Assembly: GCA_900155495.1 (NCBI GenBank)
Contig: FTLJ01000420.1
Coordinates: forward strand, 1-37,794
DNA from: Porogramme epimiltina
Taxonomy: Eukaryota; Basidiomycota; Agaricomycetes; Polyporales; Polyporaceae
Reading direction: 5' to 3'
Length of the DNA stretch: 37,794 nucleotides
Shown: positions 1 to 11,298 of the stretch, one piece after another
How positions within the stretch are numbered: the stretch's first letter is position 1
How the letters are laid out: each line of letters begins with the position of its first letter
Position numbers and translations under genes: made by a program
Notes under the pieces: generated by a model
What the model was told of the DNA's origin: nothing
The model's input: the letters and a program-made list of their open reading frames with translations, nothing else
The model's database searches: none

Positions 1-3000
1 ACCCAAGGGGGAAGGGGGCGGATCGCGGCGTTTCGCAGTCCGCGGCGCCGCGTGGAACGTCGGCGGGGACTTTCGGGGAGAGGGTGGGCGGGTGGGGAGG
101 GCAGGGGGAATTCCGGACGCGGTGCCCGGGTGTGGATCCTGTGCGCCTGTGTGTGCTCGATTGCCCGCGCCCCTTCTTTTTTTGCTTGCGCGACGGAGAT
201 GCGGGCGCGGCCACTTACTTTTGCGTGGGCACGGACAGGCACTCACACTTATCAGCGCTCTCTCGCGCGCGCAAAGCGAATCAGATCCCACCCTCGAATG
301 CGCGATCGGGCAGCCCGCGCCCGCCGGTGCGGTGGATGAGGGACGGGGCACGGCTAGCTGGATATAGATCCGCGCGCGACCGCGTCCCGCCCCCTCACGC
401 CTGAGGTTTGAGGTTTGCGGCCTGAGGCTCTGGCTCCGGCGCCGCGGCACCCCTGGGCATTCAGTCGCGCATTCAGTCGCAGAACCAGCAAGGCTCGACG
501 GGCATGCTCAACGTTCGGCCCAGGGCGCTGCCGCCCAACTCCGCCTCTGCGGACGCTCTGAATCGAACGGCGGCGACGGGCACTGGCTGGCGGGGGCTAG
601 GGCGGGTCATGGATGGCGCGGCGGAGACTTTGCTATCGACGCGGGCGTGCTGGGCGGGGCTGAGACGCGCCGTGGGGCGGGGGATAGGGGCGTGCAGCCC
701 GGACGGGCGCACGCTCGCCGGGCTCCATGCGCCTGGGTCGGCGGGGGGGTGCTTCGCGAAGACGAGCGACGAGCGCGCAAGCCCAAAGGCACAATTAAAC
801 CACAGCTGTACATGGGCCTAGCACAGATGCGCCGCGAGAGCACTAGTGGGGCTTTTTTTTCGTCGGCGCAGATAGGCTACGGGCGCGGGATCCGCGCGCC
901 GGGACGGGCTTGCCTCCCGTTGCGGAAAAAGAGGGACCAGCTCCCCGCGCGCTGCGTCGCACGCCTTGATCGTGATCAATAGCAAGATCTCGCTGTGGCT
1001 GCTACTTGGGGCCCTCCGCGAGCTGTGCGCGGGGCCAGTTGTCGCGAACACCTGAGAGCGTGCGTCCCAGCCTCGCGCACGCTTCTCTGGGGTGGTTCGA
1101 GCGGCCCACTCGTCCGAACGCTTACCTGACAGGCGGCCGCTATAGAAGGTGGGATGCGCCCTTCCCCGGGGGGCGCATCGCACGAGCTTCAAAACCGGTA
1201 CTTAGGGTAGGGGCGCCTCGCAGGCCCTCCGGGCGTCGAGGTCCGTAGACACGCGCCGCCGCATGCGTGTACCGGACGTGAAGGGGCGCGTATGTGAAGG
1301 ACGAGAACCGCTGCAGCCAGCGCGCTGGTCTAGCCGCGCCCTCTGCGCACGATATCGATGACGTCAGGGGGACCCCCGGATAGCAGCAGCAGCCACGACC
1401 GGCGCGGTCTCGAGTCGGCGGCGGTCTCGCCTCGGGCCTCAGGCCGCAGCCCGCGGCGACGCCCGTGCGCGAGGCACATCGAGGGCGAAGGCGAAGGCGA
1501 AGGCGGTGGGGGGCCATGGCGCGGGCGCGTGCGAGGGCGAGGGACGCGTCGAGGCCCGGGGGCGCGCGCCGGGGAGCGCAGAGCGGGCGCGCGTGCGGCG
1601 CAGATCGCCCCGTTCGGGAGCGCGCGGGCGTAGTCCGCGGTGACCGCGACGCGAAGGCTGCTCGCGTCGAAGACATCGACGGGGTGTCTGATCGCCCGCC
1701 CGCCCCCGTCGCGATGGCGCCGGCACCTCGGCCACGGAGGCTGAGTTTGTTGCCTGGGGCTGAAGCTGAAACCTGTGGCTCTGGCGGAGGCTGGCCGCGG
1801 GTGCCTGCCTGGAATTCGTTCGTTCGTTCGTTCGCGCCCGCCACGTTCGGCCGGCGGAGGAAACCTTGCGCGGGTTTTGTTCTCCTGGCTCCGACTTTCT
1901 CTGCGGCCACCCGCGCCGTCTGCGATCTCTCTTCGACACACGTCAGCCGGCGACCCTGGGCTGCTGGAATATGGGCTGCCGCCGATCCGGGATCGACCCG
2001 CGCCATCCACCAGGAGCCAGCTGCCAGGACCGCGGGCGTTGCCCTGCTGCTCCCGCAACTAGTGTCAGCCGCGTCATCGCGTTCGACTCCGGTGCTCGAC
2101 ATATGCGACGCCTGTGCTGTCCCTTGACCCTGGGCCCTTCACGGAGGCCCCACACCGCTCCCTCGCCGCCGCCACAGCCGCGCAGGAGCGGGTCATCTGC
2201 TACCCAGACTGTGCGGACATAAAGCGAAGCCACTCACAAGCTCGTCTGCTGTCAAGCCCGTGGCGGGCGAGCGGGCTCGCTGCGCGCACAAGACCATGCC
2301 CGGTGCTGGGCGGAGCGATGCTGGGCGGGCGCGAGCGTCGCCTGACCCGCCTCACCGCACAACTCCCGCGAACCGTCGCGCGCAGTGGGGTGCGGAGGGT
2401 TAACCGTGTCTGGTGAGTGGGCAGTCTTGGGACGGTCCTTTGTTGGTTGGGCGGGCGTCGGCGCGCGGGCAGGTGGTGGTGGAGCGGGCGGGATGCAGTT
2501 GGTGTCAAGTGCTGGCACCGGCCGACGCACGCCACGCTTCTCGCGTCCACGTTGCCCGCTGCTGTCCAAGGGGGGCTCGCGACTGCTCTGTTGGGCAAAG
2601 GCGGAGATATTGCTGGGGCGCGGCGGGGGGCGGGCGTACTCGGGTCCGCGAGGCACATTCGACGGGTGGGCGACTGTGGGCAGATCGGCGGGATATAGTA
2701 GTTATGGGCCTCATATGTATGTATATGCTATATGCACGATCGAACGGGCGATCCGAGAAGGAGGCCTGCGCCGGGGAAATAGGTGTGTGTGGCTTCCATT
2801 CGCTTGGGATAGAAGACGGCGCGGCTCATGTTATATCGACCCAGGCTGGCATCGTACAGGGACGATCGCACCCCGCAACGCGCACATGCCGAGGGCGGGA
2901 GGACGTGCGAGCACTGGTCGTTATATGCCGGACGTAGTCTATCCCTAACATATAGAACGACGATTGCCTCGAGGATGCTTGCGATCGCGCATGAATCCTC

Positions 3001-4296
3001 CGTCCCGCACGACCCCTCTTGACATGCAAATGCATCCGCGCATTCCAGCTGCCACGCGCCCTGCCCGACTCCACCGTCTCCACCTCCCCCGCCCTTCTCG
3101 CCGTGTTCATCCCTTCCCGAGCGCTGCGCGTTCATTTCCCTGTGCGGTCTTGTGAGCAGCCTACCTGGTATGCGCTGGCCACGCATTCCCACCGCCTTTC
3201 CCGCTCGTCCCCTCCTCTTTCTTCCACGCTACACCTTCTTGCCCCTTCGATCCTACCGCATCTTCGCCGCTCTCCCATTTCAGCCCTGCATCGACGCCGC
3301 CGCGTCTTCGCACCGCGTCTCCGATCGCGCGCCTGTTATCGATGACGACATCGCCCCTCCCCCTCCCAACGCCCTCCTTCTCTATTCGTTATAAGCCCGC
3401 CAGCCCGCCCCCGGGTTGCCCACCGCCTGCTGGGAAGAATCGTTACCAATGTCCTACAAGGCTCCTCCCGTGCTTACGTCGACGCCGAAAGCGGTTCGCG
3501 TCTGTGGCCGGTGGCTGGAGGGCATACAGTCCTGCCGCCACTGCCGGTTTCTCCTGCTCTCATCTCTTCGCTAGCTCGCGCCGGCCCCCGCCGAGGCTCG
3601 TGTCGCAGAGCAGAGGATGAGACAGGGACTCCGGTGCGACATGGACTGCGCACGCGTTTTCCGCGCGTATGTTCCGAATATCACTCTCCCCCCGCCTGTA
3701 TGTTTTATTACCTCATTTTCCGAAACCGCATGTTTACCAGCTGCATCCGTCGCGCTCTACACGTTTCGACGTCATCTGCTCTCCCGGCCCTTCCCTCCCC
3801 ACCCGCTTCTCCCGCGGCTCTCATCTCTGGCCACGCACTCACCCCTGCGCACCCCCGGCTCGTCCTCCCTCGCCGATCCTGCCTCTTCTACAAACTTGTT
3901 CCCTCCCTTCATCTCCTCTTCCCCCTCTCTCCCGCCACCATCCCCGGGACGGTCGCGTCCCACTTTCGTCCTAGCAGCCCCAGTGCAATCCACTCGCTTG
4001 CTGGCGCCCTGCGCCTCGCGCGCCGCTATCGGACGCTCCGCCGTTCCCCCCTGGTGCAGTCCCACTGTTAGTTCCAGACCCCTGGGCTGTCCTGCCCGCA
4101 CGCGGCCGCCCTCGAGCTTCCTGAGACCCGCCTGCTCCCACTCGCAGGCTGCACGCTAGGCCAGCGCAGACCCGCGCGCAGAGATCACGCCCCCCGCAGG
4201 CTGAGACCCCCACGCCCTCGAACCCGGGCCCTGCGCGCCCGCCCGAGTATATCTCGGCGACCACCCCTCCCAGACCGGCCCTGCCCCGCGCCAGCA
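1..4296. other. GC-rich region without a supportable gene
   Basis: Many open frames exist on both strands, but they overlap each other, are dominated by Arg, Ala, Pro and Gly as expected of random GC-rich DNA, and show no recognisable domain or consistent splice structure. Simple repeats are present: a (TTCG) run at 1815-1834 and a GAAGGC run near 1485-1505. The part from about 3050 to 4296 is pyrimidine-rich on the plus strand (long CT tracts), as is common in fungal promoter and leader regions, and it precedes the gene at 4411. A short gene or noncoding RNA cannot be excluded. Confidence 0.5.
1815..1834. repeat. (TTCG)n microsatellite
   Basis: Five consecutive copies of a 4-base TTCG unit in noncoding GC-rich DNA. 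No function is implied. Confidence 0.9.
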
Positions 4297-4410
4297 CCCC
4301 CCCCCCCCCCCCCCCCCCCCCNNNGCCCCCCCCCCCCCGCCACATCCTCCCCCAGCTCCACCCCCACTTCCACCCGCCAGCCACACTCGCCTCTGGTTCT
4401 CGTCGCATAC
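3050..4410 (+). promoter_or_regulatory. Pyrimidine-rich upstream region of the HSP20-like gene
   Basis: Long stretches of C and T on the plus strand lie directly upstream of the start codon at 4411. CT-rich tracts before the start are a common property of fungal promoters. No TATA box or defined factor site was recognised, so the assignment rests on position and composition only. Confidence 0.3.
4297..4338. repeat. Poly-C tract containing a 3-base assembly gap
   Basis: A run of 25 C residues (4297-4321) is followed by three undetermined bases (4322-4324), one G, and 13 further C residues (4326-4338). The N bases mark an unresolved homopolymer, so true length and sequence are unknown. It lies about 70 bp upstream of the start codon at 4411. 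Confidence 0.97.
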
Positions 4411-5169
4411 ATGCCGTCTGCGACGTCGCCGTACCAGCTCCCCGCGGGCCCCCAAGCAGGCACAGACGCGCGCGCCCCAGGCGCGCTCAAGGGCGCGATG
4501 CTCCCCCCGTCCGCGCTCCCGATGCATATCGCGCTGCCGCCCCCGAATATCTCCTTCTCCCCCGCCCCAGGCTCAGCCCCCACATCTCCCGGCGTCAATC
4601 CTTCGTCAAATCTCAGTTACCTTGGTTGCTTCCCGGCCCCATCCCCGGGCGCGCTCGCGCCCCCACCTCCTACGCCGCAGACGGGCATGCCAGAGTCACC
4701 GCTTGCGCTCGCGCGGCGTGCACCCCCCGTCGCGCGCGCGCCGCCGATGCGCGTGCACTCCACCCAGGGCCAGCATACGCTCGCAGTGCGCCTCCCCGCC
4801 GCGATGGGGCTTTCGCCGGAGATGGTGACGGTGAGCGCGAAGCGGGGCGCGCGGCTCGCGGTTGTCGCGGACCTATGGCACTTGGAGAGCGACTGTGAGT
4901 GTTTTTTATTTCCGTAACTTTTCTGCTTACAGGAAGGCTGACGCGCGCGGGTACGTATCGCAGCGCATTACGAGTGGGAGGTCGTGTTCGCGCCGGGGGA
5001 CGTCGACATGCTCTCCGTGCGCGCGGTGTTCGAGGCGGACGGGCAGCTGCTCATACACGTCCGTCGACGGCTGGGCGCGGCGGGCTCGGGGCTCGCGGAG
5101 CCGCAGGTGTGTGTCTGTGCGTGCGCGTGTCCCCCGCCCCCGCCCCCGCCCCCGTCTACCCCCGCGTGA
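4411..5169 (+). CDS. Proline-rich protein with an alpha-crystallin/HSP20-like domain
   Basis: Two exons (4411-4894, 4964-5169) flank a 69-bp GTGAGT-CAG intron and give about 229 residues. The nearer acceptor at 4932 creates an immediate stop, which supports the chosen one. Residues 1-115 are disordered and rich in Pro, Ala and Ser. Residues about 121-197 have the strand pattern of an alpha-crystallin/p23-like fold and end in a segment matching the A-x-x-x-x-x-G-x-L signature of small heat-shock proteins (AVFEADGQLLIHV). The family holds client proteins or acts as adaptors, and a scaffold role here is inference. The C-terminal tail after residue about 210 runs through a (CCCCCG) repeat and may be wrong: a donor near 5107 could lead to another exon. 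No related neighbour is visible. Domain call is moderately sure; the 3' end is uncertain. Confidence 0.62.
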
Positions 5170-7769
5170 GACGCGCCTGCGCCAAACCGCGCGGCGGAGG
5201 GGGGGGGGGTTCAGGAGGGGGAGAACGGACCGCGCACGCGCTGGTTGATTCGGGTACGACACTTTTTCCCTTATACGACGCTTTCTTTCTCGACGCTCTA
5301 CGGACTAAAGTCCCTCCACACGAAATCATCGCGTTTTGCTTTGCAGCGCCCGCTGGCGACGTGTCGCTCGGCCGCCATGATGTCGCGCACGCCCCCGCCC
5401 CCGCTCTCGCATGCCCATATCCGCATTCCAGATTTTCCAGACCCCTCCCTCGCACGTACATACCTCGCACGCCACACACACACAGACACCCCGGACGCTT
5501 GCTTCCTCGCTTCCTCACCTCTCTCTCCCCGCACCCCCGCTCCTCTTTGCTCTCGCTCACTCGTGATGCTCGTGTTGTTCGGTCCCTCCTCTCCCCGCCG
5601 CTTCCGGCGCGCGTCGTGCGGCACTGTATGTATTTATATCTATACTCCGGACCGCCCCGCTAGCTGTACTTACCTAGTGCACATCGTTCGCAGCCGTGCC
5701 TCCACGGGGTGGAAGGGGGGAGAAAAGTACCACTTAGTGCTCGTCGTCGGTCGCCCGTGTTCCGTGCTGCTTACTGCTATTCCCCCTTCGCTACGTAGCT
5801 CTCTCCTGCCGTAATGCGCGCCCGCACCCGCAATATACTGTACTACCTTCCCCGTATCTACTCTCCACTCTCCTGCACTTCTGTATCGCAAATGCCAACG
5901 TTTTTTCGGTGGAACGATCGTCGACTTTTCGAGTTCCGGGAGGCCCTGCGAGCGGGGGCGGAACGTGTGTGGAGCGAGGGTGCGCCGACACAGCGTTGCC
6001 CGGGTCAGCAGTGCGCGGTATATGCGGTATATGGAGGCGGGGAGGCGCCGCGGAGCTGGAGGCAATAGGGGCCTCGGAATGGGGCAGAGGGAGCGACCAC
6101 CCCGAGTCCCATCGATACGCGCCGCGGCCGCGTGCCCCGCCGCGCGGCCGTCCTGGGCGGGGCGTGTATGGTATGTCGTAGTTTCGTACGATGTTTGCCT
6201 TTTCGGGTTAGCGCATCGTCGTCCGTCCGTCGTATGTCGCGCGGAGGGCTTTTTTGGGCGTCTCGCCGGGGTCGTCCTTCTTGCGATCATCAGACTCCGA
6301 GGTGTCCTGGACAGTGACTCCTCGCCGTAATGCTTGCTGCTTTTCCGTCTGCTTCTTCGCGAAATGAGGCTGCGGGTGACCCGGTGCCCTGGCTTCCTTG
6401 GTCGTGATCCGACGGCGTTCGACGCACCGCCCTGTCGCTGCGCTGGTCGCGGGACCCCTGCGGGGTTCGCCGTCCGTTTAATGCCTCCGGGAATTCGACG
6501 TTCGACGTTCATGCCTTCAGGCCTGAGGATTGAGGAGCGGCGCACCGTGCTGGCACGCTACGCTACGTGATCGGTGAGTGCTGGGCATACTATTGGGTGC
6601 TGGGTGCTTGCGCGGAGGCGTGGTCGCGACGATCGCTCCTCTCGCGCGCGGTGGGGCGCGGGAGAAGCGGCCGCGGCGCGCGGATCCGCCGTGAGGGGCT
6701 GGTATGTGCGCGCGGGAGGTCGGACGCGGAAGAGGGGCTCGGGGCGCGGGGATCGTCGGTCGGGTGGGTGGATGGCTGTCGCTTCGCGGGTCCCTTGTGG
6801 ACCCTAGCTGGTGTGTGGACGGGGCTTAGACAGGCAGAGGCCGCCATCGTGGCCCTTAGGGTGGTGCGAGGGCCAGGGAAGGAGGCGAGGCGAGGCGTTC
6901 TGGAGACGGTGCGCTGGTCGTGGTGTGTTAGGGAATACGTCGGATCGATGGTGGGACGCATGTCCTTACAAGGGTATACGCTGGTCGGGCCTGGAAGAGG
7001 GGCTATCGATTCCTAGGGGTGGGGCATGGCCGGAGAGAGCGACGTGTTCTCCCCGGCCCTGTGGCACCCTACCGGAACGTACGCGTGAGCCACGGCACGA
7101 GAGTGCAGCAGCTTGTGTTTTGTTTGGATGTTAGGGCACGTTACGCGATGATGGCTATTGGGCGGTCCGGCTGGGACGGCTTATGCTGGGGGCGATGCCC
7201 TCTCCCGGTCGGTGTACGCGTCAGCCTTTATTCTCTATGGAAGGTTATGCCGAGCATGGTACAACTACTGAACTTGTGGACATTCTAGGCCGGAGAAGAA
7301 CGAGGCGAACCCTCAAGAGCAGTCTGGCATGTATTCAAAGCTACCTATTCTATGAGATGAAGGACCAGAGCCCGACTTAGGAGCGTACTTTCTACAAGTC
7401 CTTTGGATTGCGACATTAGAGCTTTGGCGTTGTCATCGTGGTAAGTTACGCTCCAAGCCTTTCGTAGCTCCGTGGCTGAGCAACGAGCTTAGATGTCCTG
7501 TCGCTAGCCATCACCATCAGCACCCTCACAGTGCCCGGTGGGGATCCCCTGAATCCACCTTGGCCCCAATAGTAGCGCCCCACTTCAGCCCCGAGCTATG
7601 CCCCTGACCCACCTCAGACCCGTGGACCCACATCTTCCATTAGGAGAACCTGGGTGTAACCACCGCCGATCCGCTACAAAAACCAGAGTCCGCGAGGAGA
7701 GGATCGTCATCCTGCCAAACGCTCAGCTTCTGCCACCTAACCCTCAGCGCCAGTAACCGCGCCTTAGTG
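5170..7769. other. Long GC-rich intergenic region
   Basis: No gene is supported in these 2.6 kb. Open frames are short, shadow one another, and have biased composition. Part may be 3' UTR of the HSP20-like gene. Base composition becomes noticeably less GC-rich after roughly 7.2 kb, just before the reductase cluster. Confidence 0.5.
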
Positions 7770-9058
7770 ATGACGCTACCGCAAACTCAGAAGGCTCTCG
7801 TCATCCCTACAGAGCGCGCCCCTTGGGAGCTACGCACCGACTGGCCCGTTCCGGCTCCTGGGCCGAAGGAGGTCCTCGTAAAGGTCGTCGCGGCTGCGCT
7901 CAACCCAATCGACTGGAAGATCCAGAGCCGTGGCGTGTTCTTCGTCAAGGATTACCCGTACAACGGCGGCATGGACGGCGCCGGGATCGTCGAAGCGGTC
8001 GGCGAGGACGTGGTGACGCTCTCGAAGGGCGACAAGATGTGCGTTTCTCCCCTCCGTGGGGCCTGTGCCTGTGCTGATGCGGACATGCTTTCAGCCTCTT
8101 TCCGGGTGGTACTCCCCCGCACAATACGACCTTCAGGGAGTACTGCGTGTGTCCCGCGGATCATACAGCAAAGGTGCGTGTCGTGTTGAGTAACAGTAGA
8201 CAAAGTTTGACCGGGCAGGGTCTCTCCAGATCCCTGAGAATCTCACCTTTGAGCAAGCTGCGAGTATTCCTCTCTGCCTCACCACCGTCGCCTGTGGGAT
8301 CTGGACCCATGGGTCCGATACTACCTCCCTCGGTCTCACCGCGCCGTGGGAGGAAGGTGGATCGAGCAAGTATGCTGGCAAGCCCGCCCTTATACTCGGC
8401 GGCTCGTCCTCCGTGGGCCAGTTTGGTACGCTCGCGCATCGTCCCTGTGTATTCGCGCGGTGGTCTGACTGGGAGCCCACAGCGATCCAAGCAGCAAGGA
8501 TGAATGGCTTCTCGCCCATCATCGCCACCTCCTCCCTCAAGCACACCGCCTTCCTCCAGTCCCTCGGTGCGACGCACGTCCTCGACCGCGCGCTTCCGCC
8601 CGACGGGCTCCTTAGCGAGATCGCCAAGGTGGCGGCAGGCGCGCCCCTCGAGTACGCATACGACGCTGTCTCGAACGCGACAACGCTCCGCGTGGCGCAC
8701 GACGCCCTCGCGCCCGGCGGGGGGCTGGTCTCCGTCGCCGGGCCGGGAACGGAATTCCGCGAGTGCGCGGACGAGAAGCGCGTCGTGACGCCGTTCGCGT
8801 CGTTCCTCCTTCCTGCGAACCGCGCCCTCGGCGGGGAGGTGTACGCGCGCCTGGAGGGGTGGCTGCGGGATGGGACGCTGGTGGTGAGTGTGTTAGCGTT
8901 CGCTGTGCTTCGCGGATTGGCTGACGCCGGTCATATAGCCGAACAGGGTGGAAATGCTTCCAGACGGACTGATGGGTGTTGCCGAGGGTTTGGAAAGGAT
9001 GAAGAACCAGACTGTCAGCGGGGTGAAGCTCGTAGTGCGTCCTGGAGAGACGCCTTGA
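7770..9058 (+). CDS. Medium-chain enoyl/quinone reductase, tandem copy A
   Basis: Five exons (7770-8038, 8095-8173, 8230-8425, 8483-8883, 8939-9058) join in frame to 354 residues. Introns are 55-57 bp, all GT-AG. The N-terminal GroES-like domain carries the ALNPIDW motif and a DGAGIVEAVG turn. The Rossmann domain carries the nucleotide-binding segment GGSSSVGQF at residues 173-181, continuing into AIQAAR. The cysteine/histidine ligand pattern of zinc alcohol dehydrogenases is not seen, which places it with zinc-free NADPH-dependent reductases of the quinone reductase/trans-enoyl reductase type (LovC- or ToxD-like). These reduce C=C bonds of enones or enoyl chains in the cytosol; the substrate is unknown. 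It is the first of three direct paralogues, and no polyketide synthase is in the window. Confidence 0.88.
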
Positions 9059-9329
9059 CGGTTCACAAGATCAGGATAGCCTGTTTTTTGTACTAATATA
9101 GCTCGCCTATGCAAGACGGTCACTCAGCGACGTGATTGACTTAGACACACGACCCACCAATACTCCGACAAAGTTAGTGCATCCGGTCTACTATATATAT
9201 TGACATAGCGTATGTCTCCAGGACGATTCGATGAGCCGTAACGTACACCGTTCTTAGATTCTACCTCCTCCCAAAGGTAAGCGCAGCGTTCTTGTTCCAC
9301 CGAATTGTCGCTCACTTGCTCCTTCAGTC

Positions 9330-10626
9330 ATGATACCGACAGTTCAGAAAGCGCTTGTTATTCCTGCGGAACGTGCTCCCTGGGAATTACGCACTGATTT
9401 CCCAGTCCCGTCTCCCGGTCCTCAGGAGGTCCTCGTGAGGCTGATGGCCTCCGCTCTGAACCCTATCGATTGGGGGATCCAGACGTATGGCGTGGATTTT
9501 ATCAAGGACTACCCGCATGTGGGCGGTGCCGATGGTTCCGGGGTTGTGGAAGCGGTCGGCGCAGAGGTAACCAGTTTTACAAAGGGAGACAGAATGTGAG
9601 TTACAAACTTGGGTTTGCAAAGGATATCGTCTCACAACGTTCCACATCAGCTTGTTTAGAGCTGGGTTGCTCCCTCGCTATGCCACTTTCACAGAGTATT
9701 GCGTATGTCCAGTAGAGAACGCGGCGAAGGTACATTTTTCCCGTTAGCTGACTCTATCGCACAGATGCTAACTCTAAATACAGATTCCGGATAACATCAC
9801 CTTTGAGCAGGGTGCATCCGTCTCGCTCTGCTTCGCTACTGTTGTCTGCGGAATCTGGAGTCACCATCCACAGGCACGCTCTCTCGATATACCCGCTCCG
9901 TGGGAGGAGGGTGGAACGACGAAGCACGCTGGAAAACCGGCCTTGGTTGTCGGCGGTTCCTCGTCCGTCGGCCAGTTTGGTACGGCCCTTGTCACATAAA
10001 CATGATACCCGAGCTAATGCCCTTATTGTACCCCCTCATAGCCATCCAAGCAGCTAGAATGAACGCTTTCTCGCCCATCATCGCGACCTCCTCCCCCAAA
10101 CACGCATCGTTTCTGAAATCTTTGGGAGCGACACACGTACTTGATCGAAATCTCTCCCCGGAGGCGATCCTTTCAGAGATTACCAAGATCACAGGGGGGG
10201 TTCCACTCCAATACGCTTATGATGCTGTATCCGACAAGACGACGCAGTGCATGGCGTACGACGCGCTCGCTTCCGGGGGCGGGCTCGTGTCCGTGTTCCC
10301 CAACTCCGAGGCGCTCCTCGCTGACCGCGTGGGGGAAGGTGATGGAAAGCGTGTCGTGCGCCCCTTCTCTTCGCTCCGGCTTCCCGCCAATCACGCGCTG
10401 GGACTTGAGGTCTACAAGCGGATGACTGGGTGGCTGGAAGATGGTACCGTTGTGGTGAGCGCACCATCTCAAACTATTGGCATGGCACTGATGGCGACAA
10501 ACGTAGCCGAATCGAGTCGAGGTCCTCCCTAACGGGCTGTTGGGTATTGTTCCTGGGCTTGAGAGGATGAAGATGAAGGAAATTAGTGGTGTGAAGCTTG
10601 TCGTTTTCCCCCAAGAAACCCCGTGA
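9330..10626 (+). CDS. Medium-chain enoyl/quinone reductase, tandem copy B
   Basis: Five exons (9330-9595, 9660-9729, 9784-9979, 10042-10454, 10507-10626) give 354 residues. Introns are 52-64 bp. Intron positions and phases match copies A and C, and exons 3 and 5 are the same length in all three (196 and 120 bases). Exon 1 is one codon and exon 2 three codons shorter. The same landmarks are present: ALNPIDW, a DGSGVVEAVG turn, GGSSSVGQF at about residues 169-177, and a C-terminal SGVKLVV tail. It starts 271 bp after copy A ends, with a TATATATA run near 9191-9200. It is probably an NADPH-dependent C=C reductase with an unknown substrate. No frameshift or stop is seen, so it should be functional. 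Confidence 0.87.
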
Positions 10627-11298
10627 GAATACTAGCACCATACGGACGGCCCGACGTCCCCAAGTGCACTCTTTCCACAGCCGTGTTCCTTCTTTAGGCA
10701 TTGTTGAGTATATATCGGAACGTAAACTTCAGATTATAAATGAACCCCTGCACTACGTTATCAGAACGAACCTACATATCTACGGAAAATGTGAACACAG
10801 GAAGAAATGGCCAAACCTTCCATGAAGTAGCATATTGCTCTACGTCGGACACAGCGCCACCAATTCACACGTCCGGAGGTTATTTCAGATGGTACGCCCC
10901 CTCCACTATCAAGCAGAAGGCTGGCACTCAGTTGCAGTGGACCCCGGATCATTGTTGGTTAGCGAAGCCACTAGCTTCTCCGGCCTCCAGACCTACTTCA
11001 AGCCACCCCTCAAAGCGACATCCTCTGGGTACTACCTCGGTGTCAATGTGGGTTCCATCAACACGGGTTTGTTAGCCTCGCCTCATCGTTGCAGCAACGC
11101 TAGTTACATCGACGACCCACTGTGACTCCGACATATCACGACCAGCAGACTCCCACCCGCTACTCTTGCGCTGGTACGGAGTTGTTGGGGCTACTTAAGG
11201 TCTATCCCTTCCGTCCCCTGTGGCCCGTCCGACGTCCCTCTGCATTCCCCACGCCGAGCTCACAGATACATCTACTTTCGTAGCCCTGAACCCGAGAT
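10627..11298. other. Intergenic region between reductases B and C
   Basis: 672 bp with no supportable gene. Two open frames of about 100 residues overlap on the plus strand but show no domain, no splice logic and no similarity to neighbours. The gap is more than twice the A-B spacing and could hold the remnant of a lost gene; nothing recognisable remains. Confidence 0.5.

Noticed and set aside
52..3192. Many open frames of 60-320 codons on both strands in the GC-rich left end.
   Set aside because: They overlap in several frames, have Arg/Ala/Pro composition expected from GC-rich noncoding DNA, and give no domain or splice model.
4205..4240. T-arm-like sequence (GGTTCGAG on the minus strand).
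   Set aside because: No matching acceptor, D or anticodon stems could be drawn around it.
10740..11125. Two overlapping plus-strand open frames between reductases B and C.
   Set aside because: No domain, no start context and no similarity to the reductases; the frames shadow each other.
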